This document shows, piece by piece, positions 13,825 through 20,461 of a DNA stretch of 30,816 bases. Position 1 is the first letter of the stretch, and each line of letters begins with the position of its first letter. Source of the stretch: a virus; IMG/VR virus record IMGVR_UViG_3300025127_005103, positions 1 to 30,816 of that record; one strand, written 5' to 3'. Made by a program: the position numbers and the translations under genes. Below the pieces are notes generated by a model. The model did not search any database, was not told the DNA's origin, and saw only the letters and a list, made by a program, of their open reading frames with translations.

Positions 13825-14730
13825 TTAGTTTGATTCTAACTCTTTCCATTGTTTTGAGTTAAGCATTGCTTTTACTGCATTTTGTCTTTTGTGCTGAATT
13901 ATATGAGTTTTTGCATCTGCTTTTCCAACTAGCTTATCAATATGAGTAGACCAATATGTTGCTGATTGGTATGCACACCATAGAGAACCTTTCGCACCAT
14001 TCCTACCATATTCGCCTTTACCATGAATCTGAGTAACTTCTTGCTCATAAAGATTCATTAGAACCCCAAATTGTTTTTGATTGGTTTCAATATCAGATTC
14101 AATATACTTCTGAATATTACTATCTTTTTTGCATATGGTCTTTTTGAACATTTCAGCAATATCATCATCTTCTACGTTTGTGTACCACCATTCATTGTAT
14201 TTCTGCACATCATTGTTCGCTAATTTAACGGCATTAAAAATCTTAGCATTAGAAGCATCAACATCAAAATGTAATGAGTGTCTGCTAGAACTGTATGCTA
14301 GTTGTTGTCCAGAAACTAAAGTATTAAAGCAAACTTTATTCAACCAACCGAAAAATGATTGAAACTTCCATCTGCCATTATATGAGTTTCTAGCTATATA
14401 TTTAAGCATCAAATCATGATCTCCAACTTTTGCAGTATGTCTTGGTAAAGTGATTTCCATTTTTGCCATTGCACCAAGTTCATAACTCTGAACATTTATT
14501 TGTGCATCTGTAAAATCAATACCTCCTGCAAACATATTATCAACGGCACCTCCAAAGGCATCTGAATGTTTTATTGGTTTATATCTTGTCTTGCACATAC
14601 CAAGAAAAGTATTACTATCGGTTCTTCTAATCTGTTTATATTCCGTATTAGGAATAGTCGGTATGTCCATGATTGTTATAGGAAAATCTATTATTTCCAT
14701 TTTGTCTTTTAGTAATTTTGTATCTAACAT
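13825..14730 (-). CDS. DUF932 family protein
   Basis: A 301-residue protein of the DUF932 type, common in phages and plasmids and often near recombination or replication genes. Typical features: NTFLGMCKTRYKPIKHSDAF near residue 40, then YELGAMAKMEITLPRH, a G(D)HDLMLKYIARNSYNGRWK segment and FFGWLNKVCFNTLVSGQQ near residue 125. C-terminal residues 235-300 are helical. The biochemical role of the family is not settled; it has been likened to plasmid-type primase or replication accessory proteins. AAGGAGG before the ATG; last gene of the P5 unit. Confidence 0.75.
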   Translation of the reverse strand: MLDTKLLKDKMEIIDFPITIMDIPTIPNTEYKQIRRTDSNTFLGMCKTRYKPIKHSDAFGGAVDNMFAGGIDFTDAQINVQSYELGAMAKMEITLPRHTAKVGDHDLMLKYIARNSYNGRWKFQSFFGWLNKVCFNTLVSGQQLAYSSSRHSLHFDVDASNAKIFNAVKLANNDVQKYNEWWYTNVEDDDIAEMFKKTICKKDSNIQKYIESDIETNQKQFGVLMNLYEQEVTQIHGKGEYGRNGAKGSLWCAYQSATYWSTHIDKLVGKADAKTHIIQHKRQNAVKAMLNSKQWKELESN

Positions 14731-14740
14731 TATTTCCTCC

Positions 14741-15025
14741 TTAATTTAAGACACTATGTCCACGACCAACTAGACATTTTTTCATTGGGTCATAATCTGG
14801 GATAGTTCCAAACTTCATACATACTTTTGAAGTGCAAAATGGAATTATTCCCAAAATCGTTTCATGTTTTTTTTCAATAAGTGGTTTAATTAATTCACGA
14901 CATTCAAGCCTATCCCTAATCACTTCTTTAGGGTCTTTACTGCCTCTTGGGTCAATTATATAATCAGTTTTTGTACTGCAAGAACTCAATGAAATAATAA
15001 TAATAATTTTAAAAATATGTTTCAT
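14741..15025 (-). CDS. Phage lipoprotein
   Basis: A 94-residue protein with a lipoprotein signal: MKHIFKIIIIISLSSC, lipobox LSSC with Cys16. The mature part begins STKTDYIIDPRGSKDPKEVI and ends MKKCLVGRGHSVLN. Both ends resemble host glycine-zipper lipoproteins (DP.G......Y..DL.EC near the start, C..GRGY.VLN at the end), but the glycine zipper in between is replaced by a short Cys-containing stretch (PFCTSKVC). It probably sits in the periplasm or on the outer membrane. An early phage lipoprotein is often involved in superinfection exclusion (inference). ATGA overlap with the upstream gene. Confidence 0.6.
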   Translation of the reverse strand: MKHIFKIIIIISLSSCSTKTDYIIDPRGSKDPKEVIRDRLECRELIKPLIEKKHETILGIIPFCTSKVCMKFGTIPDYDPMKKCLVGRGHSVLN

Positions 15026-15246
15026 GATCTTAGTCCTTTAAATCCACCATCTTTAAAATGAGTATTAAGAATTTTCTCTGCATCTTTTGAAGTTTGAAAA
15101 TATTCAGTAAATCTATCGTATGGCTCAAGAAATCCATCTGTATTACAGATTTTCCCAATATACCACCCTGCATTAGATGCCATTACAATTGGCTCTGAAA
15201 TACCATTGTAAAATTTTATATCTTTTATCTCTTTAAGTATTTTCAT
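15022..15246 (-). CDS. Small early protein of the P5 unit
   Basis: A 74-residue soluble protein (MKILKEIKDIKFYNGISEPI, then GWYIGKICNTDGFLEPYDRF). Strands are followed by a helix (SKDAEKILNTHF) that ends GGFKGLRS, a pattern seen in small phage proteins of unknown role. A good GGAG precedes the ATG, and it is coupled to the lipoprotein by an ATGA overlap. Confidence 0.55.
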   Translation of the reverse strand: MKILKEIKDIKFYNGISEPIVMASNAGWYIGKICNTDGFLEPYDRFTEYFQTSKDAEKILNTHFKDGGFKGLRS

Positions 15247-15256
15247 TTTTTTCTCC

Positions 15257-15454
15257 TTATTTGCTTCTTCGTTTTATTTTTTCATTTAGAAAAGTCCACT
15301 TCTGGTCAGCATAAAAACTTTCCTTTTCTGGGTTCCAACCCCTCATGCTCTCCTCAGCTTTTAAACAATCTTGGATAACATAATCAAGTTGCTCTAAAGA
15401 AAGTTTCTTTGCTTCCTTTTCCCAAATTTTGAAATTTTCAACTGTAGCTACCAT
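15257..15454 (-). CDS. Small early protein, first gene of the P5 unit
   Basis: A 65-residue helical protein (NFKIWEKEAKKLSLEQLDYV, then DCLKAEESMRGWNPEKESFY and ADQKWTFLNEKIKRRSK). The motif M(R)GWNPEKE.FY.DQ..TF..EI.RR is one I recall from other phage genomes without an assigned function. AGAGGAG precedes the ATG. Confidence 0.6.
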   Translation of the reverse strand: MVATVENFKIWEKEAKKLSLEQLDYVIQDCLKAEESMRGWNPEKESFYADQKWTFLNEKIKRRSK

Positions 15455-15470
15455 TTTAAACTCCTCTAAA

Positions 15471-15534
15471 AAATGTATTTACAATTATTAATATAATTAC
15501 ATTTATAGTAATGTCAACCCTTAAATGTAGTTTT
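15471..15534 (-). promoter_or_regulatory. Early promoter P5
   Basis: On the - strand: A-tract with CTAC, TTGACA (15512-15517), 16 bases, TATATT (15490-15495), seven bases, GTAAATACATTT (15471-15482). The -35 to final motif distance is again 29 bases although the -10 is shifted by one. It drives 15454 to 13825. Confidence 0.85.
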
Positions 15535-15535
15535 T

Positions 15536-15787
15536 TTAAAATAATTTTTGTTGTGATTTATCCTCTGGTTTCCAAGCATAGTAAAAGAGAGTATTCATTC
15601 TTTTTACAAATTTATCTGGAACTTGAGTTTTCTTGATGGGATTGTTCAATTTAGAAAAAGGAATTATCATTGAATTGCTCTGATAATTTATTTGTAAATC
15701 AACTTTCTGTTTTAATGCCTTTTCAACATATCTTCCATGAACTGGCACTAATCCACCAAATAATGTTTTTACCTCTTTGATAATCAT
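15536..15787 (-). CDS. Small early protein of the P6 unit
   Basis: An 83-residue protein. ATG 15787 (MIIKEVKTLFGG) is chosen because a perfect AAGGAGG lies four bases upstream and it forms an ATGA overlap with the previous gene; the ATG six codons earlier has no ribosome site. Contains LVPVHGRYVEKALKQKVDLQ and a C-terminal YYAWKPEDKSQQKLF. No known signature; last gene of the P6 unit. Confidence 0.55.
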   Translation of the reverse strand: MIIKEVKTLFGGLVPVHGRYVEKALKQKVDLQINYQSNSMIIPFSKLNNPIKKTQVPDKFVKRMNTLFYYAWKPEDKSQQKLF

Positions 15788-16281
15788 GCTACCTCCTTGA
15801 ACCATTGTGGTTTCTCTGAAAAATTGTATCTAGCAAACCTTGATTTATCTCTTATATAAAAACCTCTATATGCTTTTATTGGGAAAAACTCATTTGTCTT
15901 AAGGTCATCGTGTCCAGAAAAACATTGAGGGTGTCTTGTCATTTTGCCAGATGGTATAAATCTTGAGCCATTTATCAAAGCAAGTAATAACTTCCTAGAA
16001 TCATGTGTTCTTTTGTATCTAATGGTATATTCATCAAACATACATCTTGCTAAATTCCAAGCAAATAAATAATTATCACGATTCTCTCTCGCCCAAATAC
16101 TGCATGGGTGCTTTACATGAACTGGCTTGTAAAGTTTTTTTTCTTCTGCATAATCTGGTGCATGATGCCAAATAGCGGAACATAACATTTGAGTTTCTTC
16201 TAATGGCATTTTGACAATATGTTGATCACACAAAGACTCTGCAATTTGCTCTGGTGTTTCTTCTATAATAAATCTATTCAT
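15784..16281 (-). CDS. Conserved phage protein, CDxHxxKMxxE family
   Basis: A 165-residue protein of a family widespread in phages, with CDQHIVKMPLEETQMLCSA near residue 18, VHVKHPCSIWARENRDNYLF near 54, CMFDEYTIRYKRTH near 80, and a C-terminal AYRGFYIRDKSRFARYNFSE then WF. Conserved His, Cys and Glu residues look like a metal or catalytic site. Some databases link this family to pyrimidine-dimer glycosylase-like proteins, but I cannot confirm that here. ATGA overlaps on both sides couple it to the SleB gene and the gene downstream. Confidence 0.6.
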   Translation of the reverse strand: MNRFIIEETPEQIAESLCDQHIVKMPLEETQMLCSAIWHHAPDYAEEKKLYKPVHVKHPCSIWARENRDNYLFAWNLARCMFDEYTIRYKRTHDSRKLLLALINGSRFIPSGKMTRHPQCFSGHDDLKTNEFFPIKAYRGFYIRDKSRFARYNFSEKPQWFKEVA

Positions 16282-16715
16282 TTATCTTCTCCTATAATTT
16301 CCCACCTATAAAATATGTGGTCATCTATTCTTGTAATAAATGTTTTAGTTTCTGCCCAACTAGGTTTAACATAATAAGCATGATAGTGAGTAGCACCATC
16401 AACAAAGTCAAAAATGTGTTCATTATATACACCATTAGCAACGTGCTTTGCATCTTGCCATGCTTTATTATTTATAGGTTTGTCACTCTTTCCATCACAA
16501 TACCAACTAAATTGACATTTGTGTTTTATAGGAAGTGATGGTTTCCATTTATAGGTTTGACCTTGTCTTACAACCTCACAAACTGTATTGGGATATCTAG
16601 CATCTTTGACTCTATTCATAACAACTTGTGCAACTGCCACCTGTCCTATAAAACTTTGATTCTTAGCCTCATGATATACATTAAGTGCAAGACATACTAA
16701 TGATTCAGCTAACAT
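16278..16715 (-). CDS. SleB-type cell wall hydrolase
   Basis: A 145-residue protein of the SleB / Hydrolase_2 family, which cleaves peptidoglycan glycan strands. The motif LALNVYHEAKNQSFIGQVAV holds the catalytic Glu16, followed by VAQVVMNRVKDARYPNTVC, CQFSWYCDGKSDKPIN and the C-terminal ATHYHAYYVKPSWA. No signal peptide is present. It is odd that it lies in an early leftward unit, 9 kb from the endolysin. A 41-residue membrane protein gene precedes it, coupled by TAATG. Possible roles: a second lysin, a peptidoglycan-remodelling enzyme, or a virion-borne lysin made early. Confidence 0.8.
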   Translation of the reverse strand: MLAESLVCLALNVYHEAKNQSFIGQVAVAQVVMNRVKDARYPNTVCEVVRQGQTYKWKPSLPIKHKCQFSWYCDGKSDKPINNKAWQDAKHVANGVYNEHIFDFVDGATHYHAYYVKPSWAETKTFITRIDDHIFYRWEIIGEDK

Positions 16716-16840
16716 TATATTAACTCCACAAAGTTTCTATCAAAACAAGATGGCTCAATAAGACAACCAATCCAAAGTGCATAATATGCAATAACAAAAA
16801 GTATCAATAAACATACTATATCTAAAAATAATCTAATCAT
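16715..16840 (-). CDS. 41-residue single-TM protein preceding SleB
   Basis: A short frame from ATG 16840 (GGGAG eight bases upstream) to TAA 16715-16717; the stop shares one base with the SleB start. The translation starts MIRLFLDIVCLLILFVIAYY and continues ALWIGCLIEPSC, one transmembrane helix and a short acidic tail. Translational coupling to a cell wall hydrolase suggests a holin-like or export helper, but it is too short to assign. Confidence 0.5.
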   Translation of the reverse strand: MIRLFLDIVCLLILFVIAYYALWIGCLIEPSCFDRNFVELI

Positions 16841-17042
16841 TATATTTCTCCCAATGTAAGTTCCACATTTCTTCTACCCTTTCATTCAAACCCATAGTTC
16901 CCCAAAGCTGATAACTAAGACAAACTTCCTCTGCTTTTTTTTGAGCTTCTTCCAAAGTTTCAGAGTTCTTTATAATCTCTGGGACTTGTTTATTAATGAA
17001 AGTATCTTCACATTCTAATATATAAGAACTCATACCCATCAT
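16833..17042 (-). CDS. Small early protein of the P6 unit
   Basis: A 69-residue acidic helical protein. The start is the first ATG of MMGMSSYILECEDTFINKQV, with GGGAG five bases upstream; it overlaps the previous stop as ATGA. A helix SETLEEAQKKAEEVCLSYQL follows, then LNERVEEMWNLHWEKYND. No known signature. Confidence 0.5.
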   Translation of the reverse strand: MMGMSSYILECEDTFINKQVPEIIKNSETLEEAQKKAEEVCLSYQLWGTMGLNERVEEMWNLHWEKYND

Positions 17043-17260
17043 ACATTCTCCCTCTTGAAATCTTGTAAAGCTCTTTGATTGTCAAGTTTCTCAATCTGTA
17101 TTGCCATTGATTCTTTCTCAATAAGCATTTGTCTTACAAAAAAAGATATTTGATCTAATGCTATATCTGTGTCTTTTATTGAACTATTTGGATTAAATAC
17201 CTTTTCAATATTCTTAGTAATATATTGTAAGGTTCTAATATCATTGTGTAAATTTTCCAT
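17039..17260 (-). CDS. Small coiled-coil-like early protein, first of the P6 unit
   Basis: A 73-residue, mostly helical soluble protein (MENLHNDIRTLQYITKNIEK, then SFFVRQMLIEKESMAIQIEK). Heptad-like hydrophobic spacing suggests a coiled coil. AGGAGG lies upstream of the ATG, and the P6 promoter stands directly before it. Function unknown. Confidence 0.55.
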   Translation of the reverse strand: MENLHNDIRTLQYITKNIEKVFNPNSSIKDTDIALDQISFFVRQMLIEKESMAIQIEKLDNQRALQDFKRENV

Positions 17261-17281
17261 TTTTTCCTCCTAATTGTGTTC

Positions 17282-17345
17282 AAATGTATTTACATTATTA
17301 CATTCACACAAAAAAGAGTTTAAGTCAACACATATTGTAGTTTTT
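17282..17345 (-). promoter_or_regulatory. Early promoter P6
   Basis: On the - strand: A-tract with CTAC, TTGACT (17323-17328), then TGTAAT or TAATAAT close to GTAAATACATTT (17282-17293). The -35 to motif distance is 29 bases; the best -10 (TGTAAT) is 20 bases from the -35 as in P4. It drives 17260 down to 15536. Confidence 0.75.
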
Positions 17346-17684
17346 TTAAATTTTTATTGATCTTAGATTTGCTGATTTAGTTTGCCAAGCATCAATCTTT
17401 GCTTTTGCTGACTCTCTGAGAAATAATTGTTTTGTATCTCTCTCTATAGCAAATTGAATATTCTTTAGATGTGATAAATATCTTGGATCAGCATAGGCTT
17501 CTCTTTCTTGTGCAGAAACAGATTTGTCAAGATGTTCTTTCATTATCATAGCTTTCAATGACTTTCTATATTCTTCTAAATATATTTTCTCTGCCCTATA
17601 CTTTGCTGATTCCTCAGAGGAATCTCTTAAGAATTCTACTGCTTTATCAACTTCACTTTCTGATAAAAAATCTTTCTTTTCCAT
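17346..17684 (-). CDS. Conserved phage helical protein
   Basis: A 112-residue soluble protein. ATG 17684 (MEKKDFLSESEVDKAVEF) is chosen because it overlaps the preceding stop (TAATGG); a longer frame exists but has no ribosome site. The core KYRAEKIYLEEYRKSLKAMI, then KSVSAQEREAYADPRYLSHL and AKAKIDAWQTKSANLRSIK, is a pattern common in phage genomes (Y-RA--YLEEFRKSLKA and WR-S-ANNR). It lies next to recombination genes, often the case in other phages, but the function is unknown. Confidence 0.6.
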   Translation of the reverse strand: MEKKDFLSESEVDKAVEFLRDSSEESAKYRAEKIYLEEYRKSLKAMIMKEHLDKSVSAQEREAYADPRYLSHLKNIQFAIERDTKQLFLRESAKAKIDAWQTKSANLRSIKI

Positions 17685-17818
17685 TATTCTTCTTTCATTG
17701 TTGTAAAGCAAACAGGACATTTATATTCTTTTTCTTTACTTTTTTTGGTTTTTGGAATTTCTTTCATAGCTATCTTATGTATCCAACAAATCTTTATTTC
17801 TTTTTTATTTACCAACAT
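17684..17818 (-). CDS. 44-residue putative zinc-ribbon protein
   Basis: A short frame from ATG 17818 to TAA 17684-17686, coupled by a one-base overlap to the next gene. GAGGA precedes the start, which lies inside the end of the HNH gene (14-base overlap). The translation has KICWIHKIAMKEIP (Cys11, His14) and KEYKCPVCFTTMKEE (Cys34, Cys37), a likely zinc ribbon. Very basic middle. Possibly nucleic-acid binding. Confidence 0.5.
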   Translation of the reverse strand: MLVNKKEIKICWIHKIAMKEIPKTKKSKEKEYKCPVCFTTMKEE

Positions 17819-18140
17819 GAGTCCTCAAAAATTTAGAATAAAGATATTCTGCATAGGTTCTTCCAAAATCAGCGTCAAGACCATAGGAAACCCAAAATTG
17901 ATCTTCATTGCCTTTAATATCATGAACAAGCATATGATGATATTGGCATAAAGGAATAGAATTATTATCTCCAGACTTCATTCCCATTCCTCTATTTCCA
18001 TCATAAGGCTTTAGCAAATGATGTGCTTGAATAACACCCTTGCACCAATCATCACTTAAAAGATTCAATGCACAAGGATGCTCTGCTACAAATTGTAATA
18101 ATCTTTTATTTCGTATCTTTTTGGTTTTTGGGATAAGCAT
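17805..18140 (-). CDS. HNH-type nuclease (DUF968-like)
   Basis: A 111-residue protein with the HNH layout of DUF968-type phage recombination nucleases: HPCALNLL (residues 21-28), QAHHLLKPYDGNRGMGMKSG with His40 and His41, then NNSIPLCQYHHMLVH with His68, His69 and His73, and GNEDQFW near 78. These cut DNA using one metal ion and often assist phage recombination. It overlaps the upstream zinc-ribbon gene by 55 bases. It belongs to the P7 unit with the exonuclease and ERF. Confidence 0.7.
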   Translation of the reverse strand: MLIPKTKKIRNKRLLQFVAEHPCALNLLSDDWCKGVIQAHHLLKPYDGNRGMGMKSGDNNSIPLCQYHHMLVHDIKGNEDQFWVSYGLDADFGRTYAEYLYSKFLRTHVGK

Positions 18141-18280
18141 CTTTCACTTCTTTCTTTTTCATACTCTCTAGTTCTCTTTGATGCGATTATGTTATCACAT
18201 TCAATACAAATGAATTTGCCATCTTTGACAACCATCATGTATTGACCCCCAACAAAGCATTTCTCACATACAGTAACCAT
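18086..18280 (-). CDS. Small zinc-ribbon protein
   Basis: A 64-residue protein. ATG 18280 (MVTVCEKCFVGG) is chosen for GGAGG five bases before it, against an ATG four codons earlier. Cys pairs CEKC and CIEC (20 residues between them) form a zinc ribbon, followed by a highly basic, charged tail (RTREYEKERSERCLSQKPKR). Probably a small nucleic-acid-binding protein in the recombination unit. Its end overlaps the HNH gene by 55 bases. Confidence 0.55.
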   Translation of the reverse strand: MVTVCEKCFVGGQYMMVVKDGKFICIECDNIIASKRTREYEKERSERCLSQKPKRYEIKDYYNL

Positions 18281-18307
18281 TTTATCCTCCATAAAATTGT
18301 AATTACT

Positions 18308-18676
18308 TTAAAGTATATCGTTATCTTTATTATCGTCAAAGTTTCTTAATGCTAAAGATATATAAGTATTGCCATTATCACTTGTTTTTTTCCATGCAGA
18401 AATTGGCTTTGCACCATCATTCTTTAGTGCATTTATAACACCCTTTGCATCTGGTTGATTATCATCTGACTTATCATCTTGTTTTTTAAGAGTTCCCATA
18501 GCACGATAAAGTTCTATGATTGGTTGACCATCTTTGTTATTACGAAGAACACCAATTACTCTGTGTTCCTCGCCATCAATATTGACTTTACCTTGATGTC
18601 TTATTTGCCAATCATCTGTATTTGAAAACAAGATGCCCTTGTTAGTATCATCAAATTTCTTTACAGAATAATCCAT
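18308..18676 (-). CDS. DUF736-like protein next to ERF
   Basis: A 122-residue soluble protein. The N-terminal part has KGILFSNTDDWQIRHQGKVN, then VNIDGEEHRVIGVLRNNKDG, and the C-terminal part ISAWKKTSDNGNTYISLALR. This resembles DUF736-type proteins (GxLF-x-N, DGxE, ISAWxKxxxxGxxYxSL). It stands in TAATG overlap with the ERF gene, where many phages place an SSB-like protein. It may bind single-stranded DNA and help annealing; that is inference. Confidence 0.6.
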   Translation of the reverse strand: MDYSVKKFDDTNKGILFSNTDDWQIRHQGKVNIDGEEHRVIGVLRNNKDGQPIIELYRAMGTLKKQDDKSDDNQPDAKGVINALKNDGAKPISAWKKTSDNGNTYISLALRNFDDNKDNDIL

Positions 18677-19239
18677 TAAAATATCTCCTTTTTCATTTTT
18701 TCATTATTTGGTGAATTCGGAACATTACCATTGACATCCTTAGATGCTTCATTGCCATCATCATCACTTGCTAAGCCATACAAGGACTGTAGACCATACC
18801 TTTTCGCATAGGTTATACCAGAACCCATTTTATGCGGATTGTCTTTCTCTGGGGCATTTACAAGCACTGGAACACAACATGAAATAGTCTTGTCATCTTT
18901 TTCATGATACACTGTAGTGGTAACAAAAATATCCCTAACAATTTCTTGAGTCTTATTAGTTTGAGTAATTCCATTTTTATCTGTCCTTGTTACTTCAACA
19001 TCTTTAATAATGTTTTTGTATTCAATAGATTGAGAAAATGATAATCCAAACTGTGCTCCATGATTTACGGCATCAATGATAGAGGTTAGGTCTGAGTATG
19101 CTCCACCTTTGCCACCTTTTGAAAAGTAATCATTAGTTGCATTTTTAACTGCACTAATATGTAAGTCTTGAAATCTTGAAAGTGCTTCTTTAAGTGAACC
19201 ACAAACATTTGATTCTTTTTGTTTTTGCAAATTGTTCAT
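18676..19239 (-). CDS. erf: ERF-family single-strand annealing protein
   Basis: A 187-residue ERF recombinase. The signature GSGITYAKRYGLQSLYGLAS followed by DDDGNEA is clear, with upstream FSKGGKGGAYSDLTSIIDAV and FGLSFSQSIEY. ERF proteins anneal complementary single strands in phage recombination and genome circularisation. ATG 19239 has GGAGG five bases upstream and ATGA-overlaps the exonuclease stop; a longer start at TTG is less likely. It works with the upstream exonuclease. Confidence 0.9.
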   Translation of the reverse strand: MNNLQKQKESNVCGSLKEALSRFQDLHISAVKNATNDYFSKGGKGGAYSDLTSIIDAVNHGAQFGLSFSQSIEYKNIIKDVEVTRTDKNGITQTNKTQEIVRDIFVTTTVYHEKDDKTISCCVPVLVNAPEKDNPHKMGSGITYAKRYGLQSLYGLASDDDGNEASKDVNGNVPNSPNNEKMKKEIF

Positions 19240-19991
19240 TGTATCCTCCAAATTTTATTTGCTTCATTCTTCATATTTTGTGACCAATCAAATCTTTCAA
19301 AGTCTGGAAATTCTGATTGAGCTAGTTCTTCCTTAGTTTCTTTTGAACCTAAGAAATCTTGCATTATGAAAGCAATCTTTATCATCTGCTTTCTATAAAT
19401 ATCTAGTGTTTCTTTTGTTAGTGAGAATATCTTATGTTCTCTTGGTGATGCATAAAATAAATCTATTTCTAAATTTGGATAACCAAGTTGATAAACTGCC
19501 ATTTGTCTTAATGCACTCTCTGATGGCTTACTTGGCATTCTAGCGGTTGTCTTCAAATCAACAACTCTATCTTCAAATCTAAAATCAATATATCCAATAA
19601 TTGGAACAGGTATATCATCAAATTGAATATTAATCTTTTCTTGATAGCCTTGAAGATTTTCATATTGAAAATTAAAATCAACAACCTCTCCATATCTTTG
19701 TAGGTCATTTAATTCTTTGGCGGTTTTTTTATCCTCACTATCTATTTGATAATTTGAACATTCTTCAAAAAACCTATCTTCAAGATACTTATAATCAAAA
19801 ATATTATTTTTATATTTCTCTGCTAGTGTTTCTTCTGTTACTATTCCTCGTATAGCACCAACTCCAGAGCCATCTTTTACACCAAATAAATATGACATTA
19901 TCCATAAAGGTCTATTGCGAATAAATAAATTCATACTACTTGGCGAAAGATAAGTTATTCCATGTTGTTCAAAAGGATTGTTACTAATCAT
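19236..19991 (-). CDS. PD-(D/E)XK exonuclease (Cas4/RecB-like)
   Basis: A 251-residue nuclease of the PD-(D/E)XK type: Asp136 in IGYIDFRFED, Asp145-Leu-Lys147 in RVVDLKTTARMP, then RQMAVYQLG (Gln163, Tyr167, Gln168). Upstream Glu residues near 53 in GIVTEETLAE supply the early motif. This is the YqaJ/Cas4-like processing exonuclease normally paired with ERF or Bet. It should chew DNA ends to give the strands annealed by ERF. GAGG before the start and ATGA overlaps at both ends. Confidence 0.85.
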   Translation of the reverse strand: MISNNPFEQHGITYLSPSSMNLFIRNRPLWIMSYLFGVKDGSGVGAIRGIVTEETLAEKYKNNIFDYKYLEDRFFEECSNYQIDSEDKKTAKELNDLQRYGEVVDFNFQYENLQGYQEKINIQFDDIPVPIIGYIDFRFEDRVVDLKTTARMPSKPSESALRQMAVYQLGYPNLEIDLFYASPREHKIFSLTKETLDIYRKQMIKIAFIMQDFLGSKETKEELAQSEFPDFERFDWSQNMKNEANKIWRIQ

Positions 19992-20344
19992 TGCTGAACC
20001 TCACCATCATCATTGGATATTTTAAAAGTGCTTTTGTCTTCTTTTATGTATCTAGCAAAGCATAACAAAGACCAAACAACTGCATCATAAGGTTTTCTAT
20101 TAGTTTTACAAAAATTAAAAGTTGAATCATGACCCTCATAATCAGCATTTTTATTTATATATTTTGATAAATAGAATGTTTCATAATCTTGACCATCTAA
20201 TCCATTAAATTGAATAGCATCACCTTTATATGTCTCATCTTTAAAATTAAAGGTATGTTTTAATCCTCTATAGAATGCCATTATAGTATCCCATTCTTGG
20301 TCTGTAAAATCTGAGGATTGATTCCAATAGTTTGTGTAACCCAT
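19988..20344 (-). CDS. Conserved phage protein (MGYTNYW family), first leftward gene
   Basis: A 118-residue protein of a widespread phage/bacterial family starting MGY(T)xYW, with AIQFNGLDGQDYETF, TFNFCKTNRKPYDAVVWSLL and a C-terminal FKISNDDGE. The combination CKT(A/N)RKPYD is diagnostic, but the function is unknown. It stands first in the longest leftward unit, directly behind the divergent control region with GGAG before the ATG, and is coupled to the exonuclease. Confidence 0.7.
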   Translation of the reverse strand: MGYTNYWNQSSDFTDQEWDTIMAFYRGLKHTFNFKDETYKGDAIQFNGLDGQDYETFYLSKYINKNADYEGHDSTFNFCKTNRKPYDAVVWSLLCFARYIKEDKSTFKISNDDGEVQQ

Positions 20345-20377
20345 TTGTTTCTCCTAATTTGTTTCTTCTTAACATTA

Positions 20378-20408
20378 GTTATAAACACTTTTTTAGGTTT
20401 GTAAACCT
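20378..20408 (-). promoter_or_regulatory. Leftward promoter P7 with overlapping inverted repeat
   Basis: On the - strand: TTTACA (20400-20405), 16 bases, TATAAC (20378-20383). The -35 lies inside the inverted repeat AGGTTT-GT-AAACCT (20395-20408), a likely operator. Unlike P1-P6 it has no GTAAATACATTT. It faces the Cro-like gene at 20462, so autoregulation of a divergent switch is plausible. Confidence 0.6.
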
Positions 20409-20411
20409 TTT

Positions 20412-20440
20412 TTGTTGTTTTTTTTAAAAAAATATTTTAT
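20412..20440 (+). promoter_or_regulatory. Possible rightward promoter
   Basis: TTGTTG (20412-20417) and TTTTAT (20435-20440) at 17 bases, just right of the inverted repeat and 22 bases before the Cro-like gene. Weak and set in an AT-rich tract, so tentative; it is placed mainly because a rightward promoter is required between 20345 and 20462. Confidence 0.35.
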
Positions 20441-20461
20441 AAAGAATCAAAGGAGATCAAA

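Noticed and set aside
9735-17300. Repeats at the six promoters as a CRISPR array or transposon ends
   Set aside because: Spacing is irregular and set by genes, and each copy has promoter hexamers; no array or terminal inverted repeats.
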